Shown: piece after piece, positions 45,571-59,232 of the stretch | How the letters are laid out: every line of letters begins with the position of its first letter | How positions within the stretch are numbered: position 1 is the stretch's first letter | Source: Pseudomonas sp. Marseille-Q3773 | GTDB taxonomy: Bacteria > Pseudomonadota > Gammaproteobacteria > Pseudomonadales > Pseudomonadaceae | Assembly: GCF_916618955.1 (NCBI RefSeq) | Contig: NZ_OU745390.1 | Coordinates: forward strand, 4,030,001-4,094,000 | Direction: 5' to 3' | Length of the DNA stretch: 64,000 bases | Notes under the pieces: generated by a model | The model's input: the letters and a program-made list of their open reading frames with translations, nothing else | Databases searched by the model: none | What the model was told of the DNA's origin: nothing | Position numbers and translations under genes: made by a program

Positions 45571-45640
45571 GGTCACTTCCTCGAGCTGCGTGCCGCCACC
45601 CAACACCAATTGTTGAATACCGCACGTAATTAGGCGGCGA

Positions 45641-45668
45641 ATAATACCAGAGCGCTGCGCCAGTGCAA
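45641..45668 (-). promoter_or_regulatory. rpmE promoter
   Basis: Read on the minus strand: -35 ttgcac and -10 tattat separated by 16 bases, with tgg just before the -10. The -35 box overlaps an inverted repeat (45663-45682). Confidence 0.7.
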
Positions 45669-45682
45669 GTTGTCGCTTGCAC
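45663..45682. promoter_or_regulatory. Inverted repeat overlapping rpmE -35
   Basis: Perfect 7-bp arms gtgcaag / cttgcac separated by 6 bases. It covers the -35 of the rpmE promoter and lies 55-75 bases before the priA start, so it could be an operator or a chance sequence. Confidence 0.4.
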
Positions 45683-45737
45683 CGACCGTCGTCTGCTAGG
45701 CTCGCCAGTTCTTGAAACGCCCTCCGAGACTTTTCGC

Positions 45738-49813
<4,076 letters not shown>

Positions 49814-49814
49814 G

Positions 49815-50513
49815 TTGGCTGCCAAGAAAAAACCTGCCCCAAAACGCGGCGCCAGCCGCCAGACGGCACCGGCCAAGCAGCCGATCCCCGGCTGGGTGTG
49901 GCTGGCGGTCGGCCTGACCGTAGGCGCGTTCATCGTGTTCCTGATGAAGCTCGAGCCTGGTGGCGAAGACATCAAGCGGGCCAAGCCCGAGCAGCAGAAG
50001 TCAGAGAAAGTGGCCGAGGCCGGCAAGGCGACGCAGGCCACGCCGCAGCAGCCGGTGAAACCGAAGTATGACTTCTATACCCTGCTGCCGGAGACCGAGG
50101 TGATCGTGCCGCCGGAAGCCGTACCCGAGAAAACACCGCCCGTCCCGGCCCAGCCGGTGACACCGGTGACACCTGCCGAAGCGGCAAAGATTGACACGGC
50201 GCGAGCCCAGGCGGCGTTGATGGGCCAGACCCCGCCACCGGCACCACCGGTGATCAAGCCGGCGGCAACCACCCAGTTCTTCCTGCAGGCCGGCTCGTTC
50301 CGCAAGCAGGCTGACGCCGACAAGGTACGCGCGCAGATCATCCTGCTGGGCCAGGCGGTGAAGGTGGAATCTGGCACGGTCAAGGATGAAACCTGGTACC
50401 GCGTCATGGTCGGCCCGTTCAGTAACCGCGAACAGCTGACCGGGGCGCAGAAGCAGCTGGCCGGGGCCGGTTTCAGCAACCTGTTGCTGCAACAGCGGCA
50501 GACTCGCCAGTAA
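49815..50513 (+). CDS. SPOR-domain membrane protein (FtsN-like)
   Basis: A 232-residue protein with a short basic N-terminus (KKKPAPKRGASRQ), one membrane helix about residues 26-44 (WVWLAVGLTVGAFIVFLM), a proline-rich periplasmic linker and a C-terminal SPOR domain (about 152-225, TQFFLQAGSFRKQADADK). This is the layout of FtsN-like divisome proteins and the gene is next to argS, as in other Pseudomonas. The start is TTG at 49815, only one base after the argS stop; translation is probably coupled. Confidence 0.85.
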   Translation: MAAKKKPAPKRGASRQTAPAKQPIPGWVWLAVGLTVGAFIVFLMKLEPGGEDIKRAKPEQQKSEKVAEAGKATQATPQQPVKPKYDFYTLLPETEVIVPPEAVPEKTPPVPAQPVTPVTPAEAAKIDTARAQAALMGQTPPPAPPVIKPAATTQFFLQAGSFRKQADADKVRAQIILLGQAVKVESGTVKDETWYRVMVGPFSNREQLTGAQKQLAGAGFSNLLLQQRQTRQ

Positions 50514-50646
50514 CCTGTGTACGGGGGCGCCTTGCGCCCCTGTCGCGACACAGGTCTGCTTCTACAGGCATCGGGCAGATCCTGTCGGGTGGTCGCGGTC
50601 TTTTCAGGAGCGTGTCGCGATGGGCTGCAAGGCAGCCCCTGGGCCC

Positions 50647-51066
50647 TCAAGCCCGTCCCGCATTCCGCTCGGACACCTGGCTGTTCAAGGTCCAGAAGTC
50701 GTACAGCACGCCCACCAGGCAGAGCCCGCCGGTGAAGAAGTAGATGATCGCGGTCACCCACTTGCCCTGGTACAACCGGTGCAGGCCGAACACTCCGAGG
50801 AAGGTCAGCAGAATCCAGGCGATGTTGTAGTCGATGCGCCCGGACTGGAACCTCAAGTCGGCTTCACGGTCCATGGACGGGATCAGGAACAGGTCGATCA
50901 ACCAGCCGATGCCCAGCAGGCCCAGGGTCAGGAACCAGATGGTGCCGGTAACGGGCTTGCCGTAGTAGAAGCGATGCGACCCGGTGAAGCCGAAAATCCA
51001 CAACAGGTAGCCAATGGTCTTGCTGTGGGTATCGTGAAACGGCGCTCCCTGTTGATAACTGTTCAT
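50647..51066 (-). CDS. TM2-domain membrane protein
   Basis: A 139-residue small membrane protein with a TM2 domain. The DxGxHRFYxGxxxxG-like pattern is seen in GFTGSHRFYYGKPVTGTIWFL and again in GVFGLHRLYQGKWVTAIIYFF, with three or four hydrophobic segments. Function is not established for the family. The ATG at 51066 has aggag six bases upstream; a longer frame from 51150 is not supported. Short hairpins between 50523 and 50646 may end it and the SPOR gene. Confidence 0.85.
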   Translation of the reverse strand: MNSYQQGAPFHDTHSKTIGYLLWIFGFTGSHRFYYGKPVTGTIWFLTLGLLGIGWLIDLFLIPSMDREADLRFQSGRIDYNIAWILLTFLGVFGLHRLYQGKWVTAIIYFFTGGLCLVGVLYDFWTLNSQVSERNAGRA

Positions 51067-51232
51067 GCGTAGCTCCTGCGGCTTATCCAAAAATTTTCTA
51101 AAAAAAAATGTGACTTTCTCATCACAGGCCGACGTACGGCACCCGGACAATCGACCAACGGATCAAAGATTGATCAAAAAGCTGTTATAAAGTTGCGCGC
51201 CCAACACACAACTATTCATAAGAGCTTCATCT

Positions 51233-51862
51233 ATGCCGCCTTTACTCAAGACATGGCTGACCCTCTGCCTATTATTGCCCCTGGCCGCCCACGCCACCAA
51301 TCGTGAGCAACGTCTTCCCAATGGTTTCACCGGCTACACCGCCAACGCCTCGGTGAGACACGCGCCGGTCAAGCAGACCACGCTGCGTACCCGTCCAAGC
51401 AATGCAGCCACCAGCAGCCGCAGCGTGCCGGCCATCGCCATGTCGCCGAAACAGAGCAGCGATGTGCTCAGCCGTGCGGTGAATGTGCTCGGCACCCCTT
51501 ATGTCTGGGGCGGCAGCAGCCCGAAGAAAGGCTTCGACTGCAGCGGCCTGGTCAAGTACGCCTTCAATGATGTCGCCGACGTCGACCTGCCGCGCACCTC
51601 GAACGCCATGGCCCAGGGCCACGGGGTCAAGGTGGCCAAGGGTGACCTCAAGCCTGGTGATCTGATCTTCTTCAATATCAAGAGCCGACGGGTGAACCAC
51701 GTTGCCATCTACCTGGGCAATGACCGCTTCATCCATGCCCCGCGCCGTGGCAAACGGGTGAGCATCGACACCCTGAGCAAACCTTACTGGCAGAAGCACT
51801 ATGTAGTGGCCAAACGGGTGCTGCCGAAAGAACAGCAACAGCTGAACCTGGCCAAGCGCTGA
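51233..51862 (+). CDS. Secreted NlpC/P60 peptidoglycan endopeptidase
   Basis: A 209-residue protein with signal peptide (MPPLLKTWLTLCLLLPLAAHA) and an NlpC/P60 cysteine peptidase domain about residues 76-205. The catalytic cysteine is C103 (FDCSGLVKY), the histidine H156 (VNHVAIYLG) and the third polar residue H168. The domain cleaves peptide stems of peptidoglycan. It has no lipobox cysteine, so it is soluble in the periplasm. A strong hairpin terminator follows. Confidence 0.92.
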   Translation: MPPLLKTWLTLCLLLPLAAHATNREQRLPNGFTGYTANASVRHAPVKQTTLRTRPSNAATSSRSVPAIAMSPKQSSDVLSRAVNVLGTPYVWGGSSPKKGFDCSGLVKYAFNDVADVDLPRTSNAMAQGHGVKVAKGDLKPGDLIFFNIKSRRVNHVAIYLGNDRFIHAPRRGKRVSIDTLSKPYWQKHYVVAKRVLPKEQQQLNLAKR

Positions 51863-51877
51863 TCGCTCCTCGGCCTG

Positions 51878-51921
51878 TTTTTTGTCCCCATCGCTGGCTA
51901 GCCGGCGATGGGGACAAAAAA
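51878..51921. terminator. Bidirectional terminator between NlpC/P60 gene and pilT
   Basis: A 44-base inverted repeat with 21-bp arms differing at one pair (tttttt-gtccccatcgc- on the left) and tails of six T in both directions. The pilT stop codon begins at the next base (51922). Confidence 0.93.
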
Positions 51922-52920
51922 CTAGCATTCCTTGATCACCCCCTTCCCCTTCAACACCCGCAACGCCGCCTCCATCGTCCGCATCCCTTCTGCACCACCC
52001 GCCTGCATCACCGAACACAATTGCGCCATCCGTCCCTCCCGCACCAGATTGCGCACCGCTGTCGTCGCCACCAACACCTCCCGCGCAGCGACTCGTCCGC
52101 CACCCACCCGCCCGAGCAGCACCTGCGCCACTACAAGGCGCAACACATCAGCCAGCATCGTCCGTACCAGCGCCTTCTCTTCGGCCGCAAACACCTCCAC
52201 CAGGCGGTCGATGCTGTTGGCCGCCGAGCGGGTGTGCACGGTTGCCAGCACCAAGTGGCCGGTCTCGGCTGCGCGCAACGCCAGGCGTATGGTTTCCAGG
52301 TCGCGCAGTTCGCCGATCATGATCACATCCGGGTCCTGGCGCAGCGCACTGCGTAGCCCCTGTGGATAACCTTCGCAATGGCGACCGATCTCACGCTGGG
52401 TGACCAGGCTGCGCTGGCTGCTGTGGATGACTTCGATCGGGTCTTCAAGCGTGATGATGTGTAACGCCCGGCTCCGGTTCAGCTGGTCGAGCAATGTCGC
52501 CAGGGTGCTGGACTTGCCGCTGCCGGTTGGCCCTCCTACCAGGATCAGGCCGTCCTGGCACTGCGCAACAGCTTGAAACACATCCTCCAGCTCGAGTTCA
52601 TCTAGCGTGGCGATGCGCCCCGGGATCAGGCGAAAGGTGACTGCCAAGCCATGCAACTGGCGATACAGGTTCAGCCGAAAGCGCCCGAGCATGGGCAGTT
52701 CCAGCGCCAGGTCCAGTTCACCACCCTGGGCCCACCGCCGTTGCTGGTCCGTGTCCAACAGGGTCGCCATGCCTTCGTTCAAGGCGGCCGCAGCCAAGGC
52801 CGGCATGGCCATGCGCTGCAACGCGCCGTCCAGGCGCAACATCGGTATCTGGCCCGCCACCAGGTGCAGGTCGGAAGCCCCTGCATCCACGGCCTGGGCC
52901 AACAGGTCGGTCACTTCCAT
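51922..52920 (-). CDS. pilT: Type IV pilus retraction ATPase, PilT-like
   Basis: A 332-residue hexameric ATPase of the PilT/GspE family. The N-terminal domain starts EVTDLLAQAVDAGASDLHL; Walker A is GGPTGSGKSST (129-138), the Asp box ITLEDPIEVIH, Walker B DVIMIGELRDLETIRLAL and the His box AAETGHLVLATVHT. PilT retracts pili by unloading pilin. The ATG at 52920 has ggggag six bases upstream; another ATG at 52932 lacks a good site. It is near yggS and proC as in P. aeruginosa, though without pilU. Confidence 0.88.
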   Translation of the reverse strand: MEVTDLLAQAVDAGASDLHLVAGQIPMLRLDGALQRMAMPALAAAALNEGMATLLDTDQQRRWAQGGELDLALELPMLGRFRLNLYRQLHGLAVTFRLIPGRIATLDELELEDVFQAVAQCQDGLILVGGPTGSGKSSTLATLLDQLNRSRALHIITLEDPIEVIHSSQRSLVTQREIGRHCEGYPQGLRSALRQDPDVIMIGELRDLETIRLALRAAETGHLVLATVHTRSAANSIDRLVEVFAAEEKALVRTMLADVLRLVVAQVLLGRVGGGRVAAREVLVATTAVRNLVREGRMAQLCSVMQAGGAEGMRTMEAALRVLKGKGVIKEC

Positions 52921-52985
52921 GAGACTCCCCAAAGGCTTGCAAGTCGGTAGAATGCCGCAAACCCTAAAGCCGTCGGCATCAGTCC

Positions 52986-53675
52986 ATGTCCACCCTAGCA
53001 GACAACCTTTCCGCCATTTCCGCCCGTATCACCAGCGCTGCCCAGGCTGCCGGGCGTGATCCGGCCAGCGTCCAGCTGCTGGCCGTGAGCAAGACCAAGC
53101 CCGCCAGCGCCATCCGCGAAATCCACGCCGCTGGCGTCCGTGATGTGGGTGAAAACTACCTACAAGAAGCGCTGACAAAGCAGCAGGCACTCAGCGACTT
53201 GCCCTTGATCTGGCACTTCATCGGCCCCATTCAGTCGAACAAGACCAAAGCCATCGCCGAGCATTTCGACTGGGTACATTCCGTGGACCGTCTGAAGATC
53301 GCCCAACGCCTGTCGGAACAGCGTCCTGCCGGGCTGGCGCCGCTGAATATCTGCCTGCAGGTGAACGTCAGCGGCGAAGACAGCAAATCCGGCTGCGCAC
53401 CGGCTGAGCTGCCGGCCCTGGCCAAGGCGGTAGCCGCGCTGCCCAACCTGCAACTGCGCGGGTTGATGGCCATTCCCGAACCCACCGATGACCGCGCCGC
53501 CCAGGAGGCCGCCTTTGCTACCCTGCGCCAATTGCAGGAAAGCCTGGGCCTTGGCTTGGACACCCTGTCCATGGGCATGAGCCACGACCTGGAGGCGGCC
53601 ATTGCCCAGGGCGCGACGTGGGTGCGTATCGGTACTGCGCTGTTCGGTGCCCGCGATTACAGCGGCCACGCCTGA
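52986..53675 (+). CDS. yggS: PLP homeostasis protein YggS (PLPBP)
   Basis: A 229-residue PLP-binding protein that keeps vitamin B6 levels balanced. K36 in LLAVSKTKPA holds pyridoxal phosphate as a Schiff base; the family signature GENYLQEALTK and the C-terminal SMGMSHDLEAAIAQGATWVRIG bind phosphate. It begins a plus-strand run ending at 59559 and is divergent from pilT. yggS-proC-yggT order is common. Confidence 0.95.
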   Translation: MSTLADNLSAISARITSAAQAAGRDPASVQLLAVSKTKPASAIREIHAAGVRDVGENYLQEALTKQQALSDLPLIWHFIGPIQSNKTKAIAEHFDWVHSVDRLKIAQRLSEQRPAGLAPLNICLQVNVSGEDSKSGCAPAELPALAKAVAALPNLQLRGLMAIPEPTDDRAAQEAAFATLRQLQESLGLGLDTLSMGMSHDLEAAIAQGATWVRIGTALFGARDYSGHA

Positions 53676-53713
53676 TCCCATGCTTTACTCACTCTTTCCA
53701 ACAAGGACCTGAC

Positions 53714-54532
53714 ATGAGCAAGACACGTATTGCCTTTATCGGCGCCGGCAACATGGCCGCCAGCCTGATCGGTGGTCTGCGTGCCCAGGGCCTGGACGCC
53801 TCGCAGATCCGCGCCAGCGACCCGGGCGCCGAGACCCGCAGCCGCATCCAGGCCGAACACGGCATCGAAACATTCGAGAACAACGCCCAGGCCATCGACG
53901 GCGCCGACGTGATCGTGCTGGCGGTCAAGCCGCAGGTCATGAAAGCCGTGTGCCAGACGCTGCAAGCGCACCTGCAGGATGGCCAGCTGATCGTTTCCAT
54001 CGCCGCTGGCATCACCTGCGCCAGCCTGCAAAGCTGGCTTGGCGCTCGCCCAGTGGTACGCTGCATGCCCAACACTCCCGCGCTGCTGCGCCAAGGCGTG
54101 AGCGGCCTGTACGCGACCGCAGAGGTTTCCGCCGAGCAGCGCCAGCAGGCCGAGCAACTGCTGTCGGCCGTGGGCACCGCCCTGTGGCTGCAGCAGGAAC
54201 AGCAACTGGACGCCGTGACAGCCGTCTCCGGCAGCGGCCCGGCGTATTTCTTCCTGCTGATCGAAGCCATGACCTCGGCGGGTGAAAAACTCGGCCTGCC
54301 ACGCGAAACTGCCTCTCAGCTGACCTTGCAGACGGCCTTGGGCGCTGCGCACATGGCGGTCGCCAGCGATGTCGATGCCGCTGAGCTGCGCCGCCGTGTC
54401 ACCTCGCCCGCCGGTACCACCGAGGCAGCGATCAAATCGTTCCAGGCCAGCGGTTTCGAAGCCATCGTCGAACAGGCCCTGCAGGCTGCCGCCACACGCT
54501 CTGCGGAGCTGGCCGAACAACTGGGCAAATAA
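53714..54532 (+). CDS. proC: Pyrroline-5-carboxylate reductase
   Basis: A 272-residue NAD(P)H-dependent enzyme making proline from pyrroline-5-carboxylate. The N-terminal nucleotide site is FIGAGNMAASLIGGL, and the C-terminal signature VTSPAGTTEAAIKSFQ is clear. The decameric fold residues VSGSGPAYFFLLIEAM are also present. Starts 38 bases after yggS; the next gene follows after 10. Confidence 0.97.
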   Translation: MSKTRIAFIGAGNMAASLIGGLRAQGLDASQIRASDPGAETRSRIQAEHGIETFENNAQAIDGADVIVLAVKPQVMKAVCQTLQAHLQDGQLIVSIAAGITCASLQSWLGARPVVRCMPNTPALLRQGVSGLYATAEVSAEQRQQAEQLLSAVGTALWLQQEQQLDAVTAVSGSGPAYFFLLIEAMTSAGEKLGLPRETASQLTLQTALGAAHMAVASDVDAAELRRRVTSPAGTTEAAIKSFQASGFEAIVEQALQAAATRSAELAEQLGK

Positions 54533-54542
54533 GGAGTTCCAG

Positions 54543-55133
54543 ATGAATGCACTGTCCGGCGCCGCGATCTTCGTGGTGCAAACCCTGGTCAGCCTGTACC
54601 TGGTGATCGTCCTGCTGCGCTTCGTGCTGCAGCTGGTCAAGGCCAACTTCTACAACCCGCTCTGCCAGTTCGCGGTACGCGCCACCCAGCCGCTGCTCAA
54701 GCCGATTCGCCGGGTCATCCCCAGTGTCGGCGGGCTGGACACTTCGTCGCTGCTGCTGTCGGTGGTCATCCAGGCGCTGTTGATGGGTTTCGTGCTGATG
54801 GTCACCTACGGCACCTTCGGTGACATCCTGCACCTGCTGATGTGGGCAATCATCGGGATCACCTCACTGTTCCTGAAGATTTTCTGGGTGGCGATGATCG
54901 TCATGGTGATCGTTTCCTGGGTAGCTCCCAACAGCCACAACCCGGCTGCGGAACTGGCCTACCAGATCAGCGAACCGGTGCTGGCACCGTTCCGCCGCAT
55001 CGTGCCCAACCTGGGCGGCATGGATATCTCGCCCATCTTCGCCTTCCTCGCGATCCAGGTGATCCAGTCGTTCGTCATGCCGCCGCTGGCCGCCTACGCC
55101 GGCATGCCACAAGAGCTGTGGCGGATGATCTGA
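54543..55133 (+). CDS. yggT: YggT-family membrane protein
   Basis: A 196-residue inner-membrane protein with two copies of the YggT domain. Each copy has two hydrophobic helices and the motif NPLCQFAVRATQPLLKPIRR or NPAAELAYQISEPVLAPFRR. The function is poorly defined, with some link to osmotic or division functions. It follows proC by 10 bases with a good ribosome site (aaggag). Confidence 0.92.
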   Translation: MNALSGAAIFVVQTLVSLYLVIVLLRFVLQLVKANFYNPLCQFAVRATQPLLKPIRRVIPSVGGLDTSSLLLSVVIQALLMGFVLMVTYGTFGDILHLLMWAIIGITSLFLKIFWVAMIVMVIVSWVAPNSHNPAAELAYQISEPVLAPFRRIVPNLGGMDISPIFAFLAIQVIQSFVMPPLAAYAGMPQELWRMI

Positions 55134-55157
55134 GCCGCACCCGGCCCTGGTTGCTTT

Positions 55158-55185
55158 CCAGCGGCAAGCCTCTGCTTGCCGCTGG
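55158..55185. terminator. Hairpin between yggT and metX
   Basis: A perfect 11-bp stem ccagcggcaag / cttgccgctgg with a 6-base loop, no T run after it. It may partly separate the yggT transcript from metX. A smaller stem tgacg / cgtca lies at 55204-55217, just before metX. Confidence 0.5.
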
Positions 55186-55233
55186 GGGTAGCGCTCTTTA
55201 GACTGACGCCTCCGTCAAGCGTGAGCAGGGTCG

Positions 55234-56373
55234 ATGTCCACTGTCTTTCCCGAAGATTCCGTCGGTCTGGTAGTACCGCAAACAGCCCGGTTCGATGAAC
55301 CGCTGGCCCTGGCCTGTGGCCGCTCGCTGGCCAGTTATGAACTGGTCTACGAAACCTATGGCACCCTCAACGCCAGCGCCAGCAATGCCGTGCTGATCTG
55401 CCATGCCCTGTCCGGCCACCATCATGCCGCTGGCTACCATGCCGCCACCGACCGCAAGCCGGGCTGGTGGGATAGCTGCATCGGCCCGGGCAAGCCGATC
55501 GACACCAACCGCTTCTTCGTGGTCAGCCTGAACAACCTGGGCGGCTGCAACGGCAGTACCGGCCCCAGCAGCATCAACCCGGCCACCGGCAAGCCCTATG
55601 GCGCGGATTTCCCGGTGCTGACCGTGGAAGACTGGGTGCATAGCCAGGTACGCCTGGCCGAACGCCTGGGCATCCAGCAATGGGCTGCCGTGGTCGGCGG
55701 CAGCCTGGGCGGCATGCAGGCGCTGCAATGGACCATCAGCTACCCCGAGCGCGTGCGCCATTGTGTCGATATCGCCTCGGCGCCCAAGCTGTCGGCACAG
55801 AACATCGCCTTCAACGAAGTGGCGCGCCAGGCCATCCTCACCGACCCCGAATTCCACGGTGGTTCGTTCCAGGACCAGGGCGTGATCCCCAAGCGTGGCC
55901 TGATGCTGGCGCGCATGGTCGGCCACATCACCTACCTGTCCGACGACTCGATGGGTGAAAAATTCGGCCGTGAGCTGAAGAGCGACAAGCTCAACTACGA
56001 CTTCCATAGCGTCGAATTCCAGGTCGAAAGCTACTTGCGCTACCAGGGCGAAGAGTTTTCCGGGCGTTTCGACGCCAACACCTACCTGCTGATGACCAAG
56101 GCGCTGGACTACTTCGACCCAGCTGCTGCCCATGGTGGCGACCTGGCGGCCACCCTGGCCCACGTCAAGGCGGACTACTGCATCATGTCGTTCACCACCG
56201 ACTGGCGCTTCTCCCCGGCCCGCTCGCGCGAAATCGTCAACGCCCTGATGGCCGCGCGCAAGAACGTCTGCTACCTGGAGATCGACTCGCCGTATGGCCA
56301 CGATGCCTTCCTGATCCCCACGCCTCGCTACATGCAGGGTTTCGCGAACTACATGAACCGCATTGCCATCTGA
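55234..56373 (+). CDS. metX: Homoserine O-acyltransferase (MetX)
   Basis: A 379-residue alpha/beta-hydrolase-fold enzyme activating homoserine for methionine synthesis; in Pseudomonas the group transferred is succinyl as far as I know. The nucleophile serine is in [14 protein letters not shown], the catalytic aspartate in the DWRFSPARS region and the histidine in [18 protein letters not shown] is the oxyanion region. The next gene, metW, starts 8 bases on, and the pair is known to act together. Confidence 0.95.
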   Translation: MSTVFPEDSVGLVVPQTARFDEPLALACGRSLASYELVYETYGTLNASASNAVLICHALSGHHHAAGYHAATDRKPGWWDSCIGPGKPIDTNRFFVVSLNNLGGCNGSTGPSSINPATGKPYGADFPVLTVEDWVHSQVRLAERLGIQQWAAVVGGSLGGMQALQWTISYPERVRHCVDIASAPKLSAQNIAFNEVARQAILTDPEFHGGSFQDQGVIPKRGLMLARMVGHITYLSDDSMGEKFGRELKSDKLNYDFHSVEFQVESYLRYQGEEFSGRFDANTYLLMTKALDYFDPAAAHGGDLAATLAHVKADYCIMSFTTDWRFSPARSREIVNALMAARKNVCYLEIDSPYGHDAFLIPTPRYMQGFANYMNRIAI

Positions 56374-56380
56374 GGACAGC

Positions 56381-57001
56381 ATGAGAGCCGATCTGGAAAT
56401 CATCCACGACTGGATCCCCGCCGGCAGCCGGGTACTCGACCTGGGCTGCGGCAATGGTGAACTGCTGGCCTCGCTGCGTGACCGCAAGCAGGTCACCGGT
56501 TATGGCCTGGAGATCGACGCCGACAATATCGCCGCCTGCGTGGCCAAGGGCGTCAACGTCATCGAGCAGGACCTGGACAAAGGCCTGGGCAACTTCGCCA
56601 GCAACAGTTTCGACGTGGTGATCATGACCCAGGCCCTGCAGGCCGTGGAGTACCCCGACCGCATCCTCGACGAGATGCTGCGCGTGGGCCGCCAGTGCAT
56701 CATCACCTTCCCCAACTTCGGCCACTGGCGCTGCCGCTGGTACCTGGCGACCAAGGGCCGCATGCCAGTGTCGGACTTCATGCCGTACACCTGGTACAAC
56801 ACGCCGAACATTCACTTCTGCACCTTTGCCGATTTCGAGGAACTGGTGCACGAGCGCAAGGCCAAGGTGCTTGACCGCCTGGCTGTCGACCACTTGCACC
56901 GTAATGGGTGGGGTGGCCGGCTTTGGCCTAATCTTCTAGGAGAGATCGGTATCTACCGCGTCAGCAGCCCGGGCCTGCAAGAGCACCAGCTCGCTGTCTG
57001 A
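56381..57001 (+). CDS. metW: Methionine biosynthesis protein MetW
   Basis: A 206-residue protein with a methyltransferase-like fold. The SAM-type loop is VLDLGCGNGELL (residues 18-29), then YGLEIDADNIAACVAKG; the exact reaction is not established, but MetW works with MetX in methionine formation. The ATG at 56381 has gagga upstream and follows metX by 8 bases. Confidence 0.94.
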   Translation: MRADLEIIHDWIPAGSRVLDLGCGNGELLASLRDRKQVTGYGLEIDADNIAACVAKGVNVIEQDLDKGLGNFASNSFDVVIMTQALQAVEYPDRILDEMLRVGRQCIITFPNFGHWRCRWYLATKGRMPVSDFMPYTWYNTPNIHFCTFADFEELVHERKAKVLDRLAVDHLHRNGWGGRLWPNLLGEIGIYRVSSPGLQEHQLAV

Positions 57002-57023
57002 CGCACAGCGGAGGAACCACCCC

Positions 57024-57458
57024 ATGCGTCGCCTAGCCCTGTTCCTGATCAGCCTGTGCCTGGCCCTGCCGGTACTGGCTGCCGATGCAGCCCGCCCCGA
57101 GCGCAAGGAAGTGTTTGGCGACGTGACGGTGCACTACAGCGCGTTTACCTCAAGCATGCTGACACCGGAGGTGGCTGCGGCCAGCGGGCTGGTACGCAGC
57201 AAGAACCAAGGCGTGCTCAACATTGCCGTGCTCAGGGCCAACAAACCCGCCATGGCAGTAGTCAGCGGCACGGTCAAGGACCTGACCGGGCGCAGCAGCC
57301 CGCTGTCGTTCAAGCAGATCAACGAGCAAGGCGCGGTGTACTACATCGCCCAGTTCAAGATCGACCAGGCAGAGACCGTCACCTTCGACCTCAACATCGA
57401 AACCGGCGGCATCAGCAATTCCCTCAGCTTCAACCAGGAAGTGTTCCCAGGCGAATGA
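57024..57458 (+). CDS. DUF4426-family secreted protein
   Basis: A 144-residue protein with a signal peptide ([19 protein letters not shown]) and a short beta-rich domain, the DUF4426 family often found after metW. Function unknown. It overlaps the next gene's start by four bases (ATGA). Confidence 0.85.
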   Translation: MRRLALFLISLCLALPVLAADAARPERKEVFGDVTVHYSAFTSSMLTPEVAAASGLVRSKNQGVLNIAVLRANKPAMAVVSGTVKDLTGRSSPLSFKQINEQGAVYYIAQFKIDQAETVTFDLNIETGGISNSLSFNQEVFPGE

Positions 57459-58051
57459 TGAATTTCCAGCAACTCGTATTGGCCAGCCACAACGCCGGCA
57501 AACTCAAGGAACTCCAGGCCATGCTCGGCGCGTCCGTGCAACTGCGCTCGATCGGCGAGTTCAGCCAGGTGGAGCCGGAAGAAACCGGCCTGTCGTTCGT
57601 CGAGAACGCCATCCTCAAGGCGCGTAATGCCGCACGCATTTCCGGCTTGCCGGCCCTGGCCGACGATTCCGGCCTGGCAGTGGACTTCCTCGGTGGTGCA
57701 CCGGGCATCTATTCGGCGCGCTATGCCGACGGCAAAGGGGATGCGGCAAACAACGCCAAGCTGCTTGAGGCCCTGAAAGATGTGCCCGAAGCCGAGCGCG
57801 GTGCGCAGTTCGTCTGCGTGCTGGCACTGGTGCGCCATGCCGACGACCCGCTGCCGATCCTGTGCGAAGGCTTGTGGCACGGGCGCATCCTGTTCGAGGC
57901 CAGCGGCGAGCACGGCTTTGGCTATGACCCGCTGTTCTGGGTACCGGAGCGCGGCTGTTCCAGCGCCGAACTGGCCCCTGCGGAGAAGAACCAGCTCAGC
58001 CACCGCGCGCGCGCCATGGCCCTGCTGCGTCAACGTCTGGGCCTGGCATGA
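57455..58051 (+). CDS. rdgB: Non-canonical purine NTP pyrophosphatase
   Basis: A 198-residue house-cleaning enzyme that hydrolyses dITP, XTP and related nucleotides to monophosphates. The substrate site is [16 protein letters not shown], the metal site [14 protein letters not shown] and the nucleobase site [14 protein letters not shown]. Start ATGATG; the first codon overlaps the previous stop. The end overlaps hemW by four bases, so the trio is translationally coupled. Confidence 0.96.
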   Translation: MMNFQQLVLASHNAGKLKELQAMLGASVQLRSIGEFSQVEPEETGLSFVENAILKARNAARISGLPALADDSGLAVDFLGGAPGIYSARYADGKGDAANNAKLLEALKDVPEAERGAQFVCVLALVRHADDPLPILCEGLWHGRILFEASGEHGFGYDPLFWVPERGCSSAELAPAEKNQLSHRARAMALLRQRLGLA

Positions 58052-59223
58052 TCGACACGCTGTCCACCCCCGGCGCGGCGGGTTTCACCAGCCTGCCGCC
58101 GCTGGCGCTGTACATCCACATCCCGTGGTGCGTACGCAAATGCCCGTATTGCGACTTCAATTCCCACGCCGCCGGGCCTGATCTGCCAGAAGACGCCTAT
58201 GTCGCAGCCCTGCTGAGCGACCTCGACCAGGAACTGGCCGCCGTGCAAGGCCGGCCGATCAGCTCGATCTTCTTCGGTGGCGGTACGCCCAGCCTGTTCA
58301 GCGCCGATGCCCTCGGCCGGCTGCTGCAAGGCGTGGAGCAACGCATTGCGTTTGCGCCAGACATCGAAATCACCCTGGAGGCCAACCCGGGCACGTTCGA
58401 GCAGGACAAGTTCAAGGCCTACCGGCAAACCGGCATCAACCGCCTGTCGATCGGTGTGCAGAGCTTCCAGCCAGCCAAGCTGCAGGCGCTCGGGCGCATC
58501 CACAATGGCGATGAAGCGGTCCGCGCCGCCGGCATGGCGCGTGCCGCCGGCTTCGACAATTTCAACATGGACCTGATGCACGGCCTGCCCGACCAGTCGC
58601 TGGACGACGCGCTGGGCGACCTGCGCCAGGCCATCGACCTGGGGCCTACGCACCTGTCGTGGTACCAGCTGACCGTGGAGCCGAACACGGTGTTCTGGAA
58701 CCAGCCACCGGAGCTTCCCGAGGACGACATCCTCTGGGACATCCAGGAAGCCGGCCAGGCGCTGATGGCCGGCCACGGCTTCCACCAGTACGAGGTCTCG
58801 GCCTATGCCCAGGCTGGTCGCGCCGCGCGGCACAACCTCAATTACTGGCGCTTTGGCGACTTCATCGGTATCGGTGCCGGTGCCCACGGCAAACTGACCT
58901 TCGCCGATGGGCGCATCCTGCGTACCTGGAAGACCCGTCTGCCCAAGGACTACCTGAACCTGGCCAAGCCGTTCAAAGCCGGCGAAAAACTGCTGCCGGT
59001 CGACGAACTGCCATTCGAGTTCCTGATGAATGCCCTGCGCCTGACCGATGGCGTGGAAGCCGAACTGTTCACCCAGCGCACTGGGTTGCCACTCGAACAG
59101 CTGCGCGAAGCGCGGCGCGCCGCCGAACAAAAGGGCCTTTTGCAGGTCGAAGCGGATCGACTGGTAGCCACGCCGCGGGGCCAGTTGTTCCTCAATGACC
59201 TGCTGCAGTATTTCTTGAGCTAA
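58048..59223 (+). CDS. hemW: HemW-like radical SAM protein
   Basis: A 391-residue radical SAM protein of the coproporphyrinogen III oxidase-like (HemN) family. The 4Fe-4S motif is C-x3-C-x2-C in [24 protein letters not shown] and [12 protein letters not shown] follow. HemW proteins bind heme and are thought to act as heme chaperones, not as oxidases. It overlaps rdgB by four bases. Confidence 0.95.
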   Translation: MIDTLSTPGAAGFTSLPPLALYIHIPWCVRKCPYCDFNSHAAGPDLPEDAYVAALLSDLDQELAAVQGRPISSIFFGGGTPSLFSADALGRLLQGVEQRIAFAPDIEITLEANPGTFEQDKFKAYRQTGINRLSIGVQSFQPAKLQALGRIHNGDEAVRAAGMARAAGFDNFNMDLMHGLPDQSLDDALGDLRQAIDLGPTHLSWYQLTVEPNTVFWNQPPELPEDDILWDIQEAGQALMAGHGFHQYEVSAYAQAGRAARHNLNYWRFGDFIGIGAGAHGKLTFADGRILRTWKTRLPKDYLNLAKPFKAGEKLLPVDELPFEFLMNALRLTDGVEAELFTQRTGLPLEQLREARRAAEQKGLLQVEADRLVATPRGQLFLNDLLQYFLS

Positions 59224-59232
59224 GGATGACCC

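Noticed and set aside
55134..55233. SAM or SAH riboswitch before metX
   Set aside because: Only two simple hairpins are seen in 100 bases; no conserved riboswitch core is recognisable.
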